NCBI RefSeq assembly: GCF_021018895.1
Contig: NC_079378.1
Location: forward strand, 14,273,660-14,337,659
Length of the DNA: 64,000 bases
From: Seriola aureovittata
Taxonomy: Eukaryota > Chordata > Actinopteri > Carangiformes > Carangidae
Direction of reading: 5' to 3'
Part shown: positions 1 to 23,100 of the stretch, piece after piece
Layout: every line of letters begins with the position of its first letter
Position numbering within the stretch: the stretch's first letter is position 1
The notes under the pieces: model-generated
The model's database searches: none
What the model was told of the DNA's origin: nothing
Seen by the model: only the letters and a program-made list of their open reading frames with translations
Position numbers and translations under genes: made by a program

Positions 1-1166
1 AAGGGGGCCAAGCTGCGACGTACTTTCAGCACCAGCTGCTCAAAAGCCTGCTGGGTGGCCTCCCTGATACGACGATCGTGATCCTGACAGACATAATGAT
101 GAAGACAAAACTGTTGTAATGTACACACAACAAAGATTTTTCCCATCATGTTCTGTAGAAGTGGGATACTTTCCTTTCATTTGATAAGAATGACAGGATA
201 GTTCAAGATCTATGATGGTGTTTGTTTGAGTATAACAGATGCAATATTTCCAGAATGTGGAGAGTAATCAGACACTGATACAAAAAAGTAATTTCTTGAA
301 TGCATGGTGCATGTATGGTCAGCTCACCACTGATATCTTGCAGTAAATCCTTGGCCAGTATGGCAGGACCCCTTTAACCTCTTCAGCATCCCGTTCCTGA
401 CACATTGACCCAAAGTCCTGCACAGCCTGGGAAGAGTACACATTATGAAAACACACGCCTGAACCAAAAAAAACAATTGGGATGAATTTAGCAAAAGAAA
501 CTGCTTTTCAAGTTACATGTATGCTGTATTTTGTTATTTGAACTGTCAGTTTGTGGCATAGATGTTTAAGTACTTAAAATGCTAATTGTGCATTAGATGT
601 GTTGTATTCTGCATAGATTTTGTGTACATGTTGAACTTTGTGTGCCTTGCAGCAAGTAGAACTTCCCTAAGACCACAATTAAGTTAAAGTTTGATTTTAC
701 TTTCAGTCTGGTGACAACATCCCTCTTCGAAAGTTTCCTGAGCACCAGGCGGAAGTCAGGATCTACCAGGTTGTCTATCTCCTCCGCGCCGTGGACAGCG
801 GGGACGTAACTCAGCTCCGAAGTGACCGTTGAATCAAAGCCCACAAACCCCGGGATGACACCACCCTCCCGGGTCAGTACCTCAGCAGCCCGGCCGCTAC
901 TCGACGGCTAGCAGCAGGAGAGAAAAGTATGGTTATAGAAAATTCTAACAAAAGTTATACCGTTAGGGAGACGGAAACGTTGTGGTTATAAAACAGCTGG
1001 GGCAGCACTGCCACATGCAGCGTGTTAGCTGTTAACGTGAAGTTTACATTAGCTTCTGCTAAGGGTTTGTTGCTAGCAATCCTACTTTACGATTGTATGT
1101 TAGCTTACGGATAATAGTACTTACCCGAACATTTCCTTTAGTTCGCTGTTTATTCTTACCCCCCAT
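1..1166 (-). CDS. ltn1: Listerin E3 ubiquitin ligase, N-terminal exons 1-4 (partial, continues off the left edge)
   Basis: Four coding exons read leftward: 1166-1125, 907-701, 426-328 and 83 to beyond position 1. The phases join without a break. The start gives [14 protein letters not shown], then [16 protein letters not shown], then the blocks [19 protein letters not shown] and [16 protein letters not shown], and finally [17 protein letters not shown]. These match the conserved N-terminus of vertebrate listerin. Listerin is the ubiquitin ligase of the ribosome quality control complex: it marks nascent chains on stalled 60S subunits with NEMF and TCF25. The catalytic RING domain lies at the far C-terminus and is not in the window. 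The start is chosen because the glycine- and lysine-rich MGGKNKQ is the family's own N-terminus. All three complete introns have GT-AG ends. What I see is the exon series; the role is family knowledge. Confidence 0.95.
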
Positions 1167-3240
1167 GGGTACGTCGTACTCTTAAAGGTATCCGTTTCTT
1201 ACAGTAACTTAGTTGGTATTTGTGTTGGCAGTATTAAGTAACCGTGGATCTCAGAGTGAAAGCCACTGATCATGCAGAACTGACAACTTCCTGTCTACAT
1301 CTTTCAAAATAAAGCGTCATCCTCACAAATTTGTATTAGAAAAAAAAAAAACTATTGCCCTTAGTCAACCTTAGTGTTCAATGGTGGTACCATTTGGTGA
1401 CAAACCAGTTTAATATTTAACACACACACCAGTTCCCAGGGAAAACTGTTCACACTGATGTCTGTGGATTATTTAGAATGAACAAGATAAGACATGTATG
1501 ACCTTAAATGTATCCACCATTGAAATCCAATAACAGCTTATAGATCAAAACAAAAAATAATAATAAGTACATAAAATAAATAAATGTGATAAATAAAATA
1601 CAATATCTGTACAGGGCCAGCTATATGGATGAGTATTCTTCAACAATAGACCTAAATCACAATAATTTAGGATGATGGCCTTTTTATACCTACAGTCTAT
1701 GATGACAGCTGATTTGTCCTTATCTGTTAACAGCCAAAAGGAAACCGATGGCAGCGTTCAAGATTGGGTTATGCAAGAATACGATTTTGTAGTGCACTAT
1801 AAAACAACACACAATCACAAAATATGTGTAAGTCAAATTGTAGGTAAGTCACACACTTTTATTTTGAATGGGAAATCACAAAACAGAAGTGCTGACGTGT
1901 TTGTACTTCACACAGATATACTTACTGCTGTTATGTAGTTCTTCTTGTGCATTTGGGGTGAAATCAAAGCGTTATTCACCCATCACTGCCCTCTATAAAG
2001 ACATAGCAGACATTGCAGTCCACTAAATAATAAAAATGATTCTCTGACAGACAAGAGGGAGTTCATTTTGGCCTGATGGTGAAGGAGAGCTTTTAAAGTT
2101 TGCTCTAGAGAGCATAAATTTAGTCAGCAATGTTCACAACTACTGTTGCCCATTAGATTTCTTGTGTATAAACCTAAATATTGGCCTTATGGTGACACTA
2201 GAGGAAAGGTCAGGAGTGTTAAAACATCAGGACTTTACTCCTGTTGACTCTTACATAGCAGGTTCAGTCCACCAGCTCTGGATTCCTAGTTGACACACAA
2301 ATACTGTGGGACCCATGGATATATTATAAAAATTACATTGGGTTGATAGTTGACATGTTTTCCAGCTCTAGATATTTTAATTTGCTGAATTTCCCTTTAT
2401 CTTCTAGCATAAACCCTGACGGCAAACTGGTAACCGATTTGGCACCAGATCTATAATAACAGATATCAAAGCAGCACATTGCCCAGCCTCCGCCATGTCC
2501 CTGCATCTATACTAAATCAGTGAACTAAAAGATAGGTTTCAAATTCAGTGACACGCATTCTGAAGTTTTTCCGTTCTTAAATTTCATGATCAGGTGAAGC
2601 TTGAGGACTTTGACATTTCACAAGCAAAGACATGATAGAAAACAAGTCAGGCACATGAAATCAAAAAAATATTTTAATATACTCTCATTTTACATAAATC
2701 AAATACATGTGCAGAGAGTTGTATAGAGAGTTGTATTATTATTCTATACAATAGATTTAGTTAATTTATCACTTTTTAAAACACCGCTACTTTAGTCTAA
2801 ACATGAGTTTTGCACTGTATTTTTTACAATCATGGCTTCTGGTATGGAGGTCAGGTGTGTCTAAAGCTGGGTTGAACAACTTGAAGTAAACAAACTGTCA
2901 GTTCAAATAACTGCCAGAAATATGAGTTTTGTACAAGACAGTTTAACATTTTACACTCTAATTATATGTAATTATTTCACATCTGGAATGAAGTTGTCAT
3001 GAATGGTCCACTTGAAAAAAACTAAAGATGCCATAGTGAATCTTGTGTTAAGCACTGAAATATTACATGAACCCCTAACATACCATGTGTTTCTTCGTGA
3101 AAAAAAAAAAAAAAAAAAAGGTCTAACTCACACTTTCCAGAGAACATGAAAGGTTTAAAACTCAAATCATCTTTTTGGCAGACATCCTTATTAAAAAAGA
3201 AAAAAAAAATCAAAAACAAAAGCAGATAGAGCTATGCGCT
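1167..3240. other. Spacer between the ltn1 5' end and the tmem135 3' region
   Basis: The first 150 bases or so beyond the ltn1 start should hold its 5' UTR and promoter; I see no TATA box there. The remainder is AT-rich, with short A runs near 1339 and 3101. An open frame at 1672-1938 has no recognisable domain and does not look coding. I see no RNA gene or transposon ends. Confidence 0.5.
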
Positions 3241-5325
3241 TTTTATTCACAGAAACATTTTTCTTATAACCTTCAGGCAAACGCATCGATGTGGTACCAA
3301 ATTCCTAAACAATGTTTCAATCAATGTTGATTGTAAGCAATAGAGTTCACCTTGGAATTGCCAAAAGCATTCATTAAAATGCAAAGCGCCAATACAATTT
3401 TCTTTGTATTTGAATAGCTCAAGTGAAATAACATTTAATTCATCCTGTGTTTGGGATCGGCCAAGATTAGTGAATATTATAAGTAATTTCCAACCCAAAC
3501 ACCTCCAGAGAATAAAATTAAAATAATAGCTCAGGTTGACTGAAGCTTTGACTTTTTGAAATTTGGGTGGACAATAGATTTTGTGGTTTAGAACTTTGGT
3601 TTTAAAGACCATTTGCAAATTAAATAAACTTTGAATTATATGGATCTGCAAATGTCCCCAATGCATTGTCATTTGACCAGCTCACAACATATGTCAAAGT
3701 CTTGGCTTTTTAGTTTTTTTTTTACAATGATGTAATCCATGTAATACATTTGTCAAAGGCTGTTTCTAAATGTATGGGCCTATTCTCTTATCAAGTCCTT
3801 TCTCATGACATTTAAGCAGTTTTTGCTTTAAATACTGAGTACATATGTATTTTACTGTAAAACGGGCGGCAGAGACACCAACTATCTGATTTCAACCATG
3901 TGCCAGACTACAGGAGTATCACTGTAACAGCAGGGCAGTGGGAGTAAAAGAAAATTCATTATTTGTAGCTGTACGTCCATTTAACCAAAATAATTCAAAC
4001 CAAGTCAGACTAAATCTGAAATGAAAATAATGTATCTAAATGAGTTAGTTTGCACAGTTCAAAGTCCTGGGACCAAATAATCTCTTCAGGCTGTGGCCTA
4101 ACATCTGACTGTTTCTTATATAATATTTTTAATACTTCTAAAATAAATCAATCTTTTTGAAAATACAGTGTATGAGAAATGTGATTACTGAAAACCTAAT
4201 TGTAAATGAAGGTTTTGAAGTAATCAGGTTAGTGCTCTGTATGAACTGTTAATATATTCACCGATTTCCTGCCTTTACTGTCAATTTATGTCTTCAAGGT
4301 GAAATCACTTGTAATGTTTTTTCCAGTTAATGAGTTGTAATAACAGTGAAATAAAGTCTCACCAACAAAAACATTTTGTCCACAAAATTAACTTCCAAAT
4401 TTGGCACAGCCCTCCATGCTCTCTTTAAGTATCTTTAAAGATGACTCAATGGAAATCACTACTGTCAAGTGCAGTTGCAAAAAAATAAGAGTGAGTAGAG
4501 ATTTAAAAAGAAAAGAAAACAAACAAAAAAAAGCACAACCCAATTAAAAAAAAAAATCAATTAAGCTTTGAAAAATAAAATTAATTTAAGTAACTGCTTA
4601 AACATGTTGACTTTCCACACACACATCTAAATTCATCTTCCATATTCTACTACAAAGTAAAATATTTGATAAGGCTACATAATTTTATATCTCATCAGTT
4701 GCACCCATGGTCTTGAGAAAGTACACTTTCAGAGATTCGTCAAAATCAGTCAGTACCAACTAACAGGTAACTCTCAAAATGAAGAAACATTACAATTAAA
4801 GGCTAAAAGCAGTGCTGTTGCATCCTAAGCGAAGTAATTTTTATTTTCCAATAAACCAATTTTGGGGTTTACATACCTGGTAGAACAGGTTAATGTGATC
4901 CTGCCAAATGCAAATTGACAACTTGACAAAATAGAAATGAGTGTGGCTTTCTTATTATTATTTGTCCTGTGCGATTGAGAGTTTCATTAGGACTTAAAAA
5001 TATTAATATACTTGTCAATTTTAATTTCAATGTCAATTTAACAAAATTATGCATTTCATTTATTTCACCAGTTACCTGTATACATACAGGCCCAAACAGT
5101 AAGTGCTTGTGAAACACCACACTTAATTCTCAAGAGACCATGCTTTGCACGGATCTTGAGCTGTTACATCCTTCAAAGCATATCCCATCTTTTAAAACAA
5201 CATTACCACTTCTGAGCTGTTTCAACACCTTTAAAAAAAATCCTTTAGTTACTCGGACAGAACAGGGAAACTGTCTATTCCCTGTTTAGGTAAACCTAAA
5301 GCCCCTCCCAGAGCCTGGTCCCAAG
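3241..5325 (-). other. Probable tmem135 3' UTR and downstream sequence
   Basis: AT-rich sequence directly after the tmem135 stop codon, without coding exons. On the minus strand AATAAA hexamers lie at 5064-5059, 4845-4840 and 3247-3242, so several 3' ends are possible. Which one is used cannot be decided from sequence alone. Open frames here, such as 3247-3672, encode nothing I recognise. Confidence 0.45.
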
Positions 5326-14173
<8,848 letters not shown>

Positions 14174-17100
14174 ATGGCACGGACTTTGGGGCTGTTTGCT
14201 TGGACTTGTTTGTTGTTTCTTCTCCCTTCCTTGGCAGAAGGGAGCCGCGGCAAGGAGAGAATTTACTACGTGGGGATCATTGAGGACTCGTGGGATTATG
14301 CACCAAGTGGAAGAAATCTGATCAACGGGGAAAACGTCGCAGATGATGAGTGAGTTTTGATACGGTGAAGTTATTTGGAGGTGTTGCGTGCACACAGTGA
14401 GGGGCAGTGGAATTAAGTTTTATCACCTATTCATCTGATCTCACAAGTCAAATCAAATTAACACGTGGGGTGTTGATACGATTAACAGATGTAAAGTGAT
14501 TATAAAAAGTATGAAAGGTCCGTAATCTAAATGCAAAGATAAAGAGAGAAACAAAAAAGTTTTATGTGAAAAGTTGCACTGCAGTGTGTCATTCTGTCAG
14601 GGTGTGACTGTGTCTAGACCTGAGGTTGTTGTGTGCTTTGCTGGTTCGTCTGGCAGAGGAAACACGGGTGACTAACAGTGAATGACTGTCATCTCTCATT
14701 CGATTAAAGGCTTCCTACTGTAATACTAACACCGGAACAGACAGCTGCCTCTCATATACACGAGAGAAAAGTTTGCATAACAACTCCAATAGTGTCATAT
14801 CTCATAAGTGTAAAGTACTTTAAGAATAAACAGAAAAAATAATAGCGTTACTATGATTGGCAATGGTGTCCCGATGGGCTGTGCTTGAGTCAGTGTTCAG
14901 ATAGCTGATTATGGGTGAGCTCTTCATTACTGGTGAACCAGTAATAGTGAACCTTTTTTTTTTTTTTTTACTGTCATTGTGCTCATAGTGATATTTTCAG
15001 CAGTTGACTCTCAAAACACTCTAGAAAACAGACAGCATCATATCCCTATTTAACATACCTGTAATTAAAAGTAAATAAAGTTGTTATGAAAGAAAAGCCC
15101 AAACTGAAACAAAAGCCCACTGTCGAATGAAGGCGTATGAGGGATATGATTATGATTTTCCAAAGGGGCCGCGGTTTATTTCTTCTTTCAAGAGAGATCA
15201 CTTTGAAGGAACATAAATGTTGCATCCTTGCATAATGCTGGACTTTCTTGACTTACTCTGTCAGGCAGCCAGATTACATAATCTCTTCTTTTTTTTTTTT
15301 AAAACAAAAGGGTTGTGCAGCAGCCAAGGCGTCATACATGACGGTTGTGCAATGAATTAGTGAGATGTGCACTAAATTGCTCTGATTAGGTGCTCAGTTT
15401 ATTAGTATTTTTAATAGACAGCAAGGTCAGTACAACCCAAGTAATTCTTTTCATCCTCCATGTTGCTTTGGTTGTGAGCTGGACATACAGCAGCAGAACT
15501 GCATTCGCCACAGCTCCAGCAACGGGTTATTAGCCCACATAAACATGTAATCACAATAATGACAAAGTCTAATTGTTAGAGGAGATGCAACCAGATACAG
15601 TTTGTTCTGCAGTTTTACACGCAGAGTTAAGGCGTTTATGACAAGCTCGTGTACAGTTTGAAATTAAAGTTCAGTCAGTTATTGACAATGAGATTAAATG
15701 ATTTCAAAGATAAATCCGAGCCATTTGAGAAACCTTAGAGTGCACGTTGACAATACTCTGACACTGAGGCCCATTAAAACAGGATTAGTATCTGCCTCTT
15801 CCTTTTTTGCCTCCTACACACTCTCCTCCTTCTGTGTAACCACTTTTCCATCTGTATCTCTCATTGTTTTTTGTCTTCATGCCACTTTTTTCTCAGGGAA
15901 GCATCTGTATTCCTGAAAAGAGGACCCCACCGTATTGGCAGTGTGTATAAGAAGGCCATGTTCAGACAGTACACAGATGCTACGTACAAAGTACAGGCCC
16001 CTCGACCTGACTGGTTGGGATTCCTGGGGCCCATACTGCGAGCGGAGGTTGATGACGTCATCGTGGTCCACCTGAAGAACTTTGCGAGCAGGAACTATTC
16101 GATGCATCCCCATGGAGTTTTCTATGAGAAGGATGCAGAGGGTAAGGTGTTACATAATACATGTATGTGCAGATAGGAACACACATGTATTTACAGGCAG
16201 GAAGACATGCAAAATCAATTAGATATCCCCCAGACAAAATGCATCTTTTTCAAAACCTAGTATTTGCTGTTACAATAATAGTCATAATAATAAATAGCAT
16301 AATACATCAGATGGAATTGATTAATGCTGCATGATATCCTGAATAGATTTCCTTCCCAAATATATATCAGTTTGCCATGATATGTAGCAAAACTTTTATA
16401 TTTAATTATTACCATTACTCATAAATGATAACAATGGTGATATCACTAACAATATCTGAAGAAATATTCACAGAGATTCTGCAAGTGACATTAGTTTAAG
16501 TGAGCATTTTATCTTGGCCATGACTTATTTCTTCTGGGAAAAAAAATATAGTATTGTTTTTTATGATATGATGCAGAGCATGAACAATTATCAAGAGATG
16601 TGCCTCAACATCCTTCAAAGTTTTGGCAATGCTTTCAGAACACTTAGGCTCCACAGGCTCAGCGACATGATACTGACATCGGTTGCATTTTCAGATACAT
16701 TGTTCAATTGAATAGATATAGTCTCTGATATCTGATACACTGTGCTGTGGCTTTGTGTAATCCCAGTCGGAAAGTATGGCGTATTGGCGTGTTTGCTCCT
16801 CTGTTTAAGTGCTGCAACTGTCTCTGATAACAAGATACTGACAGGCTAAACAGAAAAAGGGCAAATGGGTTACAAACTGAAAGTCCATTCAGGCCTGTGT
16901 CAGAGTGCAGAGAAGTACACAGCACAATTTCACTAACTAGGCGGCTGTTATGGAGGACATGGTCTCCCCTGAAATATGTCTCCTAAGAACTTTGCAGCTC
17001 TTTGTTATGCAACAAGCTCCCACCCCCCCTCATCTGTGGATACAAATTCTGCCTCAGGAATTTTTAGAGCCTTACGGGAACTGAAAGTGAAAAGATTAAG

Positions 17101-20100
17101 TTCTGCCTCTTTAAACAGATTGTAGCTGATGTCCTCCTTTATTAAGGAAATTAAAGTGTATCATTCTGCCTATAAGTCAGATAACTAGTAACTAGTAGCT
17201 ATAACTCAACTAGTTTTTATAAACAGCACCTTAGGCAAGAAGGGAGCGAAGTGGAAATAATGGAGAAGGAACAGGAATGGGGAAATGGTCTCAAAATATG
17301 AGGACATAAAACTGATAAAATCAGCTAATATGTCTTGTCAGGAGTACAACCTGGTACAGAGGTCACACACGCCTACACATGTGGAGGCTTAAAGCTGAAC
17401 TGAGATAAGAACCAGAGATGAAATGGATATGACCGTGATTTTCATGAATAATCTTTTTACATCATTCTACAGCACTCATCTTCCAGTTTTTGAACAGTTA
17501 GGGCAAATGTAGCTTGCTCAGACCATAATGTTCAGACCATATTGTTGTTTTCCGCTGACGTAAAGTGAAACCATACTCATAATCATGTTCTCTAAACTTG
17601 AGCAGAAACACAATGATCTCAGCATAAACATCCTGTATTCGGTTACCAGGGGCACTCTATCCAGATGGGACATCAGGCAGGTTGAAGAAGGATGACTGTG
17701 TTCCTCCGGGAGGCAGCTACACCTACCGCTGGGAGGTCAGGCCAGAATTTGCCCCCACAGATGATGACGCCAACTGCCTGACCTGGGTCTACCACTCTCA
17801 CTTGGATGCTCCCAAGGACATCGCCTCAGGACTTATCGGGGCTCTGCTCACCTGCAAGAAAGGTATGAAGCAATGTGACTACATGCTATTTAACCTTTCT
17901 TATAATGTGTGCATTATTTGTATGTGAAATCAAATCCCTTAAAGGTCCCATTTTGTATAAAGTGAGATTTCCATGTCTTTTTTTTACTCTAAAGCAGATC
18001 TAAGTTCTATATTAATTCTGTGAAAGTATCTCCATGGAGAAATGCACACAGGATCCTTGCAGGATTTGGCATCTCTGAGTGTTTCAATCACTCAGAAAGC
18101 AGTCAGCCAATTGGCTCACTAACCTGTTGTTGCTATAGCTCCAGAGAGAAACTGAGGGGATATAAAACTACACTGAGATGTTTTTTGGTTCTTAAAAGCA
18201 CAAATATATCTTCTTGTGGACATCAGAACTTCAAATAAAACAGCAGAAAAGTGAAAAATATGTGACCTTTAATCATGATTACAGTTACTAAGTGCTTCTT
18301 AAAACCTTTTAAACAAAGATGATGGGAAGCCAGAGGCCTAAAAAGATTAACCGTGCCCCTACTTGTGTACGTAGTAGTTTATATTTTTTCCACATCTATG
18401 TTTTTTGTATGTGCGCAGGAATCTTGAAGAAGACTAATGAACAAGTTCAGACGAAGCCAGAATCTGTCACAGACTCAGCCCGACACGATGTGGACCAGGA
18501 CGTCTTCTTGATGTTCAACGTGGTGGATGAGAACCTGAGCTGGTACCTGGAGGAGAACATTAAGATGCTCTCTGATCCAGCTGGAGTCAACGAAGAAGAC
18601 CCAGACTTTGAAGAGTCGAACCTGATGCACGGTGAGAGATGAGTGATTTTAAGTCTTTCAAGGACTATCTGACACTGAAATGACTGCACACGCATGAACA
18701 TTTATTGTGAAATGAAATGCTAGTTTTTCACAAAATCAAAAAGTTGTTGTTGTCCTTACTGTACCATCTATGGAACTGAGCATATTTAAAGTGTTTTTCC
18801 AAATGAAGTCAAAAGAAAGTCTAAAGGTTAAAATTTCTCTCTTGCTCTTTTCCTTTAACCTCTGTCTGTGTTTTTCTCTGTGTGACAGCTATTAATGGGT
18901 ACCTGTTTGGTAACCTGCCCGGGATCAAGCTGTGCCAGAACCGTGCGGTAGCCTGGCATCTGTTTGGCATGGGTAACGAGGTGGACATTCACTCTGCCTT
19001 TTTCCATGGGAATACGCTGCTGGACCGTGGCCACCGCACCGACGTCCTCAGCCTGTTCCCGGCCACGTTTGCTACCGCTAAGATGGTCCCGAAAGCAAGC
19101 GGGAAGTGGCTGCTGAGCTGCCAGGTTAATGACCACTTGCAGGGTAGGTCACCTGACCTTTAACCTTTTACCTCTTCGCTCTGAGACTTTACCGGTTGCT
19201 GACAGGGGAGAACATATTTTGTGACTTACACCACAGTCATTGGCGTTATGAGCATTCCTGCAGCAGAGCTTGTATTTCTGTTTCAAACATGCCAGGTCTT
19301 GTATTTTAAGTGTGTGCAAAGTCCATTGATAATTGACATGAGTCAATGAGTCATACTTGCTCAAATATTACAAATAATGCTGGCACATGTAAAATACCAT
19401 TCCTTTGTATCATACTGGACTTTCCATTAATGAGTTTATTCTTATTTGTGTGTATTTCAAGACAAGTGGAAACATGAAGTTATTTACCCTGCATATCACA
19501 CCTTTGATAGTTTCACACATTGTATATGACCACACCTCAATCTGTCACCTGCTGAAAGAACCCTGGAAAATGTATTATTTATGGACCATTAATTTATTTT
19601 CTGCTCTGCCTCTGAAGGTCCACTTTCACCACAAGCTTTTACTTTGTAGATGGTCTTGTGTAATATTCTTGTGCATGTCTCTTCATCTAATTCCAGCCGG
19701 GATGCAGGCTTTTTATGAAGTGAAGTCATGTGGCAGTGAGGGTGAGGCCAGCACCACAGTGATGGGCGGTGTTGTGAGGAATTACTACCTGGCAGCAGAG
19801 AGAGTCCTGTGGAACTATGCCCCCTCAGGAAAGGATCTGATTAACAATGTATCCCTCATTGAGGCCGCCAGGTAGGCAGACATGACGGTACAACCTGCTG
19901 TAATCAATGGGAACAGTGAGGGTCACTGCAAGATTAAGGGTGAATTTACATTTATTGTTTTATTGCATCATCTGGTCAGTTCATCGCGGTCAGTCCATTA
20001 AATCCAAAACTAGTTATATAATGGAACCGGAAAAAATGTTTTTACAGCTGTAATAAAACTATAACAATATATCAACCAAGCAGCTAATACTATATAACCC

Positions 20101-23100
20101 CTGTGCTTTATAGCCAGGCAGCTGGCATAAAAGGCAGGTGTACAAGTTATCCGTTGGACATTTTAGCCTGATTAGTTCTGGAGCAGGAAGTACAGGAGTT
20201 ACTACACGCTACCTTTCATTAAGCGGTGAACTATCCCTTTAAGGCTTGCAAAACCTCTGTACAAAGTTGCTGTCTGTATGGCCTCGGGACAGTGCTGATT
20301 ATATGCGCCCTGGTCATTCCTGTGGCGAGGCAGTTTTTGTAGTGTCTAGAGTAAACAGTGTAGATAGTGACGCGGTTGTTATTTTGTCTTTGTTATCGTT
20401 CTCTGACCTGACGCAGTGAAACCCCTCCAACCCGCCAGCTGTTTTTTTCTGTTCAGATTTGTCTCTAGTAAGAAATTCCACATCGCTGCTTCATCCAGGC
20501 CACAAATGAACTGCTATGTTACTACTTCTCTGCCCTCCTCACAGTGTCTTGTGCTTTTCCTTGTATAGTGCATCAGAGGTGTTTTTCGGCAGAGGTGGTG
20601 GAAGGATCGGAGGTCAGTACATGAAAGCGATATTCAAAGAGTACACAGACAATGCCTTCAACGTCACAAAACCACCAACACCTGATCCCGGACATTTAGG
20701 AATCTTAGGTAAGGTGTCCCCTTTTTCCGACAGGTTCCAGATTTGGCAAAAATCACACTCTCTCTTTTGTATTTTATCCACTTGTGTTGTACTTCACCCA
20801 AGCTCCCTCTCTCACCACCTTTTGTCTGGAATACAATGATCTCCTGTATTTGTCCAGGTCCAGTCCTGAGGGCAGAGGAAGGAGACACTCTCAAAGTGAC
20901 ATTCATGAACAAGGCTGATAGAAATTACAGCATCCAGCCTCATGGCCTGCACTATGACAAACACTCCCAGGGAAGCAGCTACGAGGACGGTGAGGGGAGC
21001 AGCTAGCTGCATGGCCTAGAAAAAAAAAAAACTTCAGAAGCTGTGATATATTTTAACTGTTGCATTTCAGGACATTTCAGTGATAACAAGAGGAGAGGAA
21101 TGACTGACTGTATTCTATAAACAGAAGCTTTAGCCGATGGTTAACAATTCAGACTGAAATTTGCATGAATATTACTTCAAGACTGAAGGATATATCACCG
21201 TCCATGCCTGTAGTGCGCGGTAGAGCAATGAACTTATTTCATTTGAACTAGAACCCAATAAATAAAACTCATGCATGAGCCGCATTGCAAAAGAATATGT
21301 TTTCATTTCAGAATACCTCAAATTCTTAGAAGATAAACAATTATGGATACACAGACTTTTATTGCAAAAGCCTGTTGGCTGTGTTTAAAAATAGTTTAAA
21401 AAATAAAATTTAGGAATAAAACTGTTGCCGCTGTTTCAAGCAAATAGAATACATGCATTCGTATCAGTGGATTCTAAAGCAGGCGATCAATGCCTTGTAC
21501 ACACAGGAAAAAATCAATTCTGACTATTGCAGAACTTTGTGTTTGCAATGCTGTAGGTGTTAACAATCCCGGCTCCCACGTTGGTCCAGGCGAGCGCTTT
21601 GTCTACACCTGGCAGGTCCTAGAAGGTCCGTCTTCATCTGATCCGCCCTGTATCCCCTACCTGTACTACTCTGCCACTGATCCTGCCTTGGACACCAACT
21701 CTGGATTAGTGGGACCTCTGCTCGTGTGCAAGAAAGGAACGCTGAGAGAGGATGGAACCCAGGTGCTGCTCCGTTATCCATTAACAAACACTCACGTAGA
21801 GAAATGCAAAAAAATTAATTATTGATTTCTCTTTTGTTTCAGCACTACTGATATTAAATAAGATTAAAATGAAACTTCAGTCATCCTTGTCAGAAAATTG
21901 GGGCATTGCAGATAAGATAGCGATAATGAGAACAAAATGCACTGTACAGAAGGTGATATAGCAAGTTGACTGTAACAAGAACACAATATACATCTTTGAT
22001 AGGCAGGCACGGACATTTTTTATGTGTACAAGAGTTTAAAACAATATAATACATTATTAGTTTTTTATGCTGTCTACTGCAACTGCCATTACATCTCCAA
22101 CCCCTGTGTCCTTACTAATACCTGGACTGTGTGTGTGTTGTTTAACAGAAAGACGTGGATAAGGAGTTCTTCCTTCTTTTTTCTGTCATGGATGAAAACA
22201 TGAGCTGGTATTTGGACGAGAATATCGAGATATTTGGCAGCAAGGAGACAAATCCACAGGACGAGGTCTTTGAAGAGAGCAATAAGATGCATGGTAAAAG
22301 AGTGTGTAGTTTTACCTCACCTTAAGATATTATTTTGTGGTAATAAGTGCAGTTCACATACCTTTAGTATTATAATTTGAGTGCCATTTTCTAGTGTTTC
22401 TTTAGTATTTTCTTCTTTGTGTCCCCTCTCGTTTCAGCTGTGAATGGACGCATGTATGGGAACCTTGCCGCACTGGAGATGTGTGCCGGGGACAAAGTTT
22501 GGTGGTACACCTACGGGCTAGGTACAGAGGCGGACATCCATGGTGTTTATTTTGAGGGGAACACGTTCAAGAGGCAGAGCACAACGCGCGACACGGTCAG
22601 CGTTTTCCCCCACACCACTGCTACCGTCACCATGCAGCCAAACACTCCTGGTTAGTCATTGTGCTCTTGCTCTTTACATAGAAATAAACAGAAAGTGCTC
22701 CCACTCGAAAAATCACATCCTCTTCCACTCACACAGAGGCGGATAACTTTGTGTGTGATTGTTTCCCTGTGACATGCAGACTACTCCCAACACAGGAAAC
22801 ATAAATTACCACAGTGGGAACAGGAAATTTCAATGCTATCTGTTGTGCTAATCTTATTTCCGGTAGTTGATGTTGTAAACCACCATCCGTCCATACGTAT
22901 CTCCCATTCTCGTGAATGTGATATCTCAGCAACTCCTTGATGGAATTCCTTCAAATTTTGGCACAAACGGCCACTTAAACTTGAGCTGATTAGATTTTGG
23001 TGGTCAAAGTTCACGGTCACAGTGAGCTCATGTTCTTGTGAGGAACATGAGATCAGGAACGCCAGAGGGAATTTTATTACATCTGGCACAATCATTCACT

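Noticed and set aside
1672..1938. 88-codon plus-strand frame as a possible small gene
   Set aside because: No recognisable domain, AT-rich, no splice or promoter context. It fits chance.
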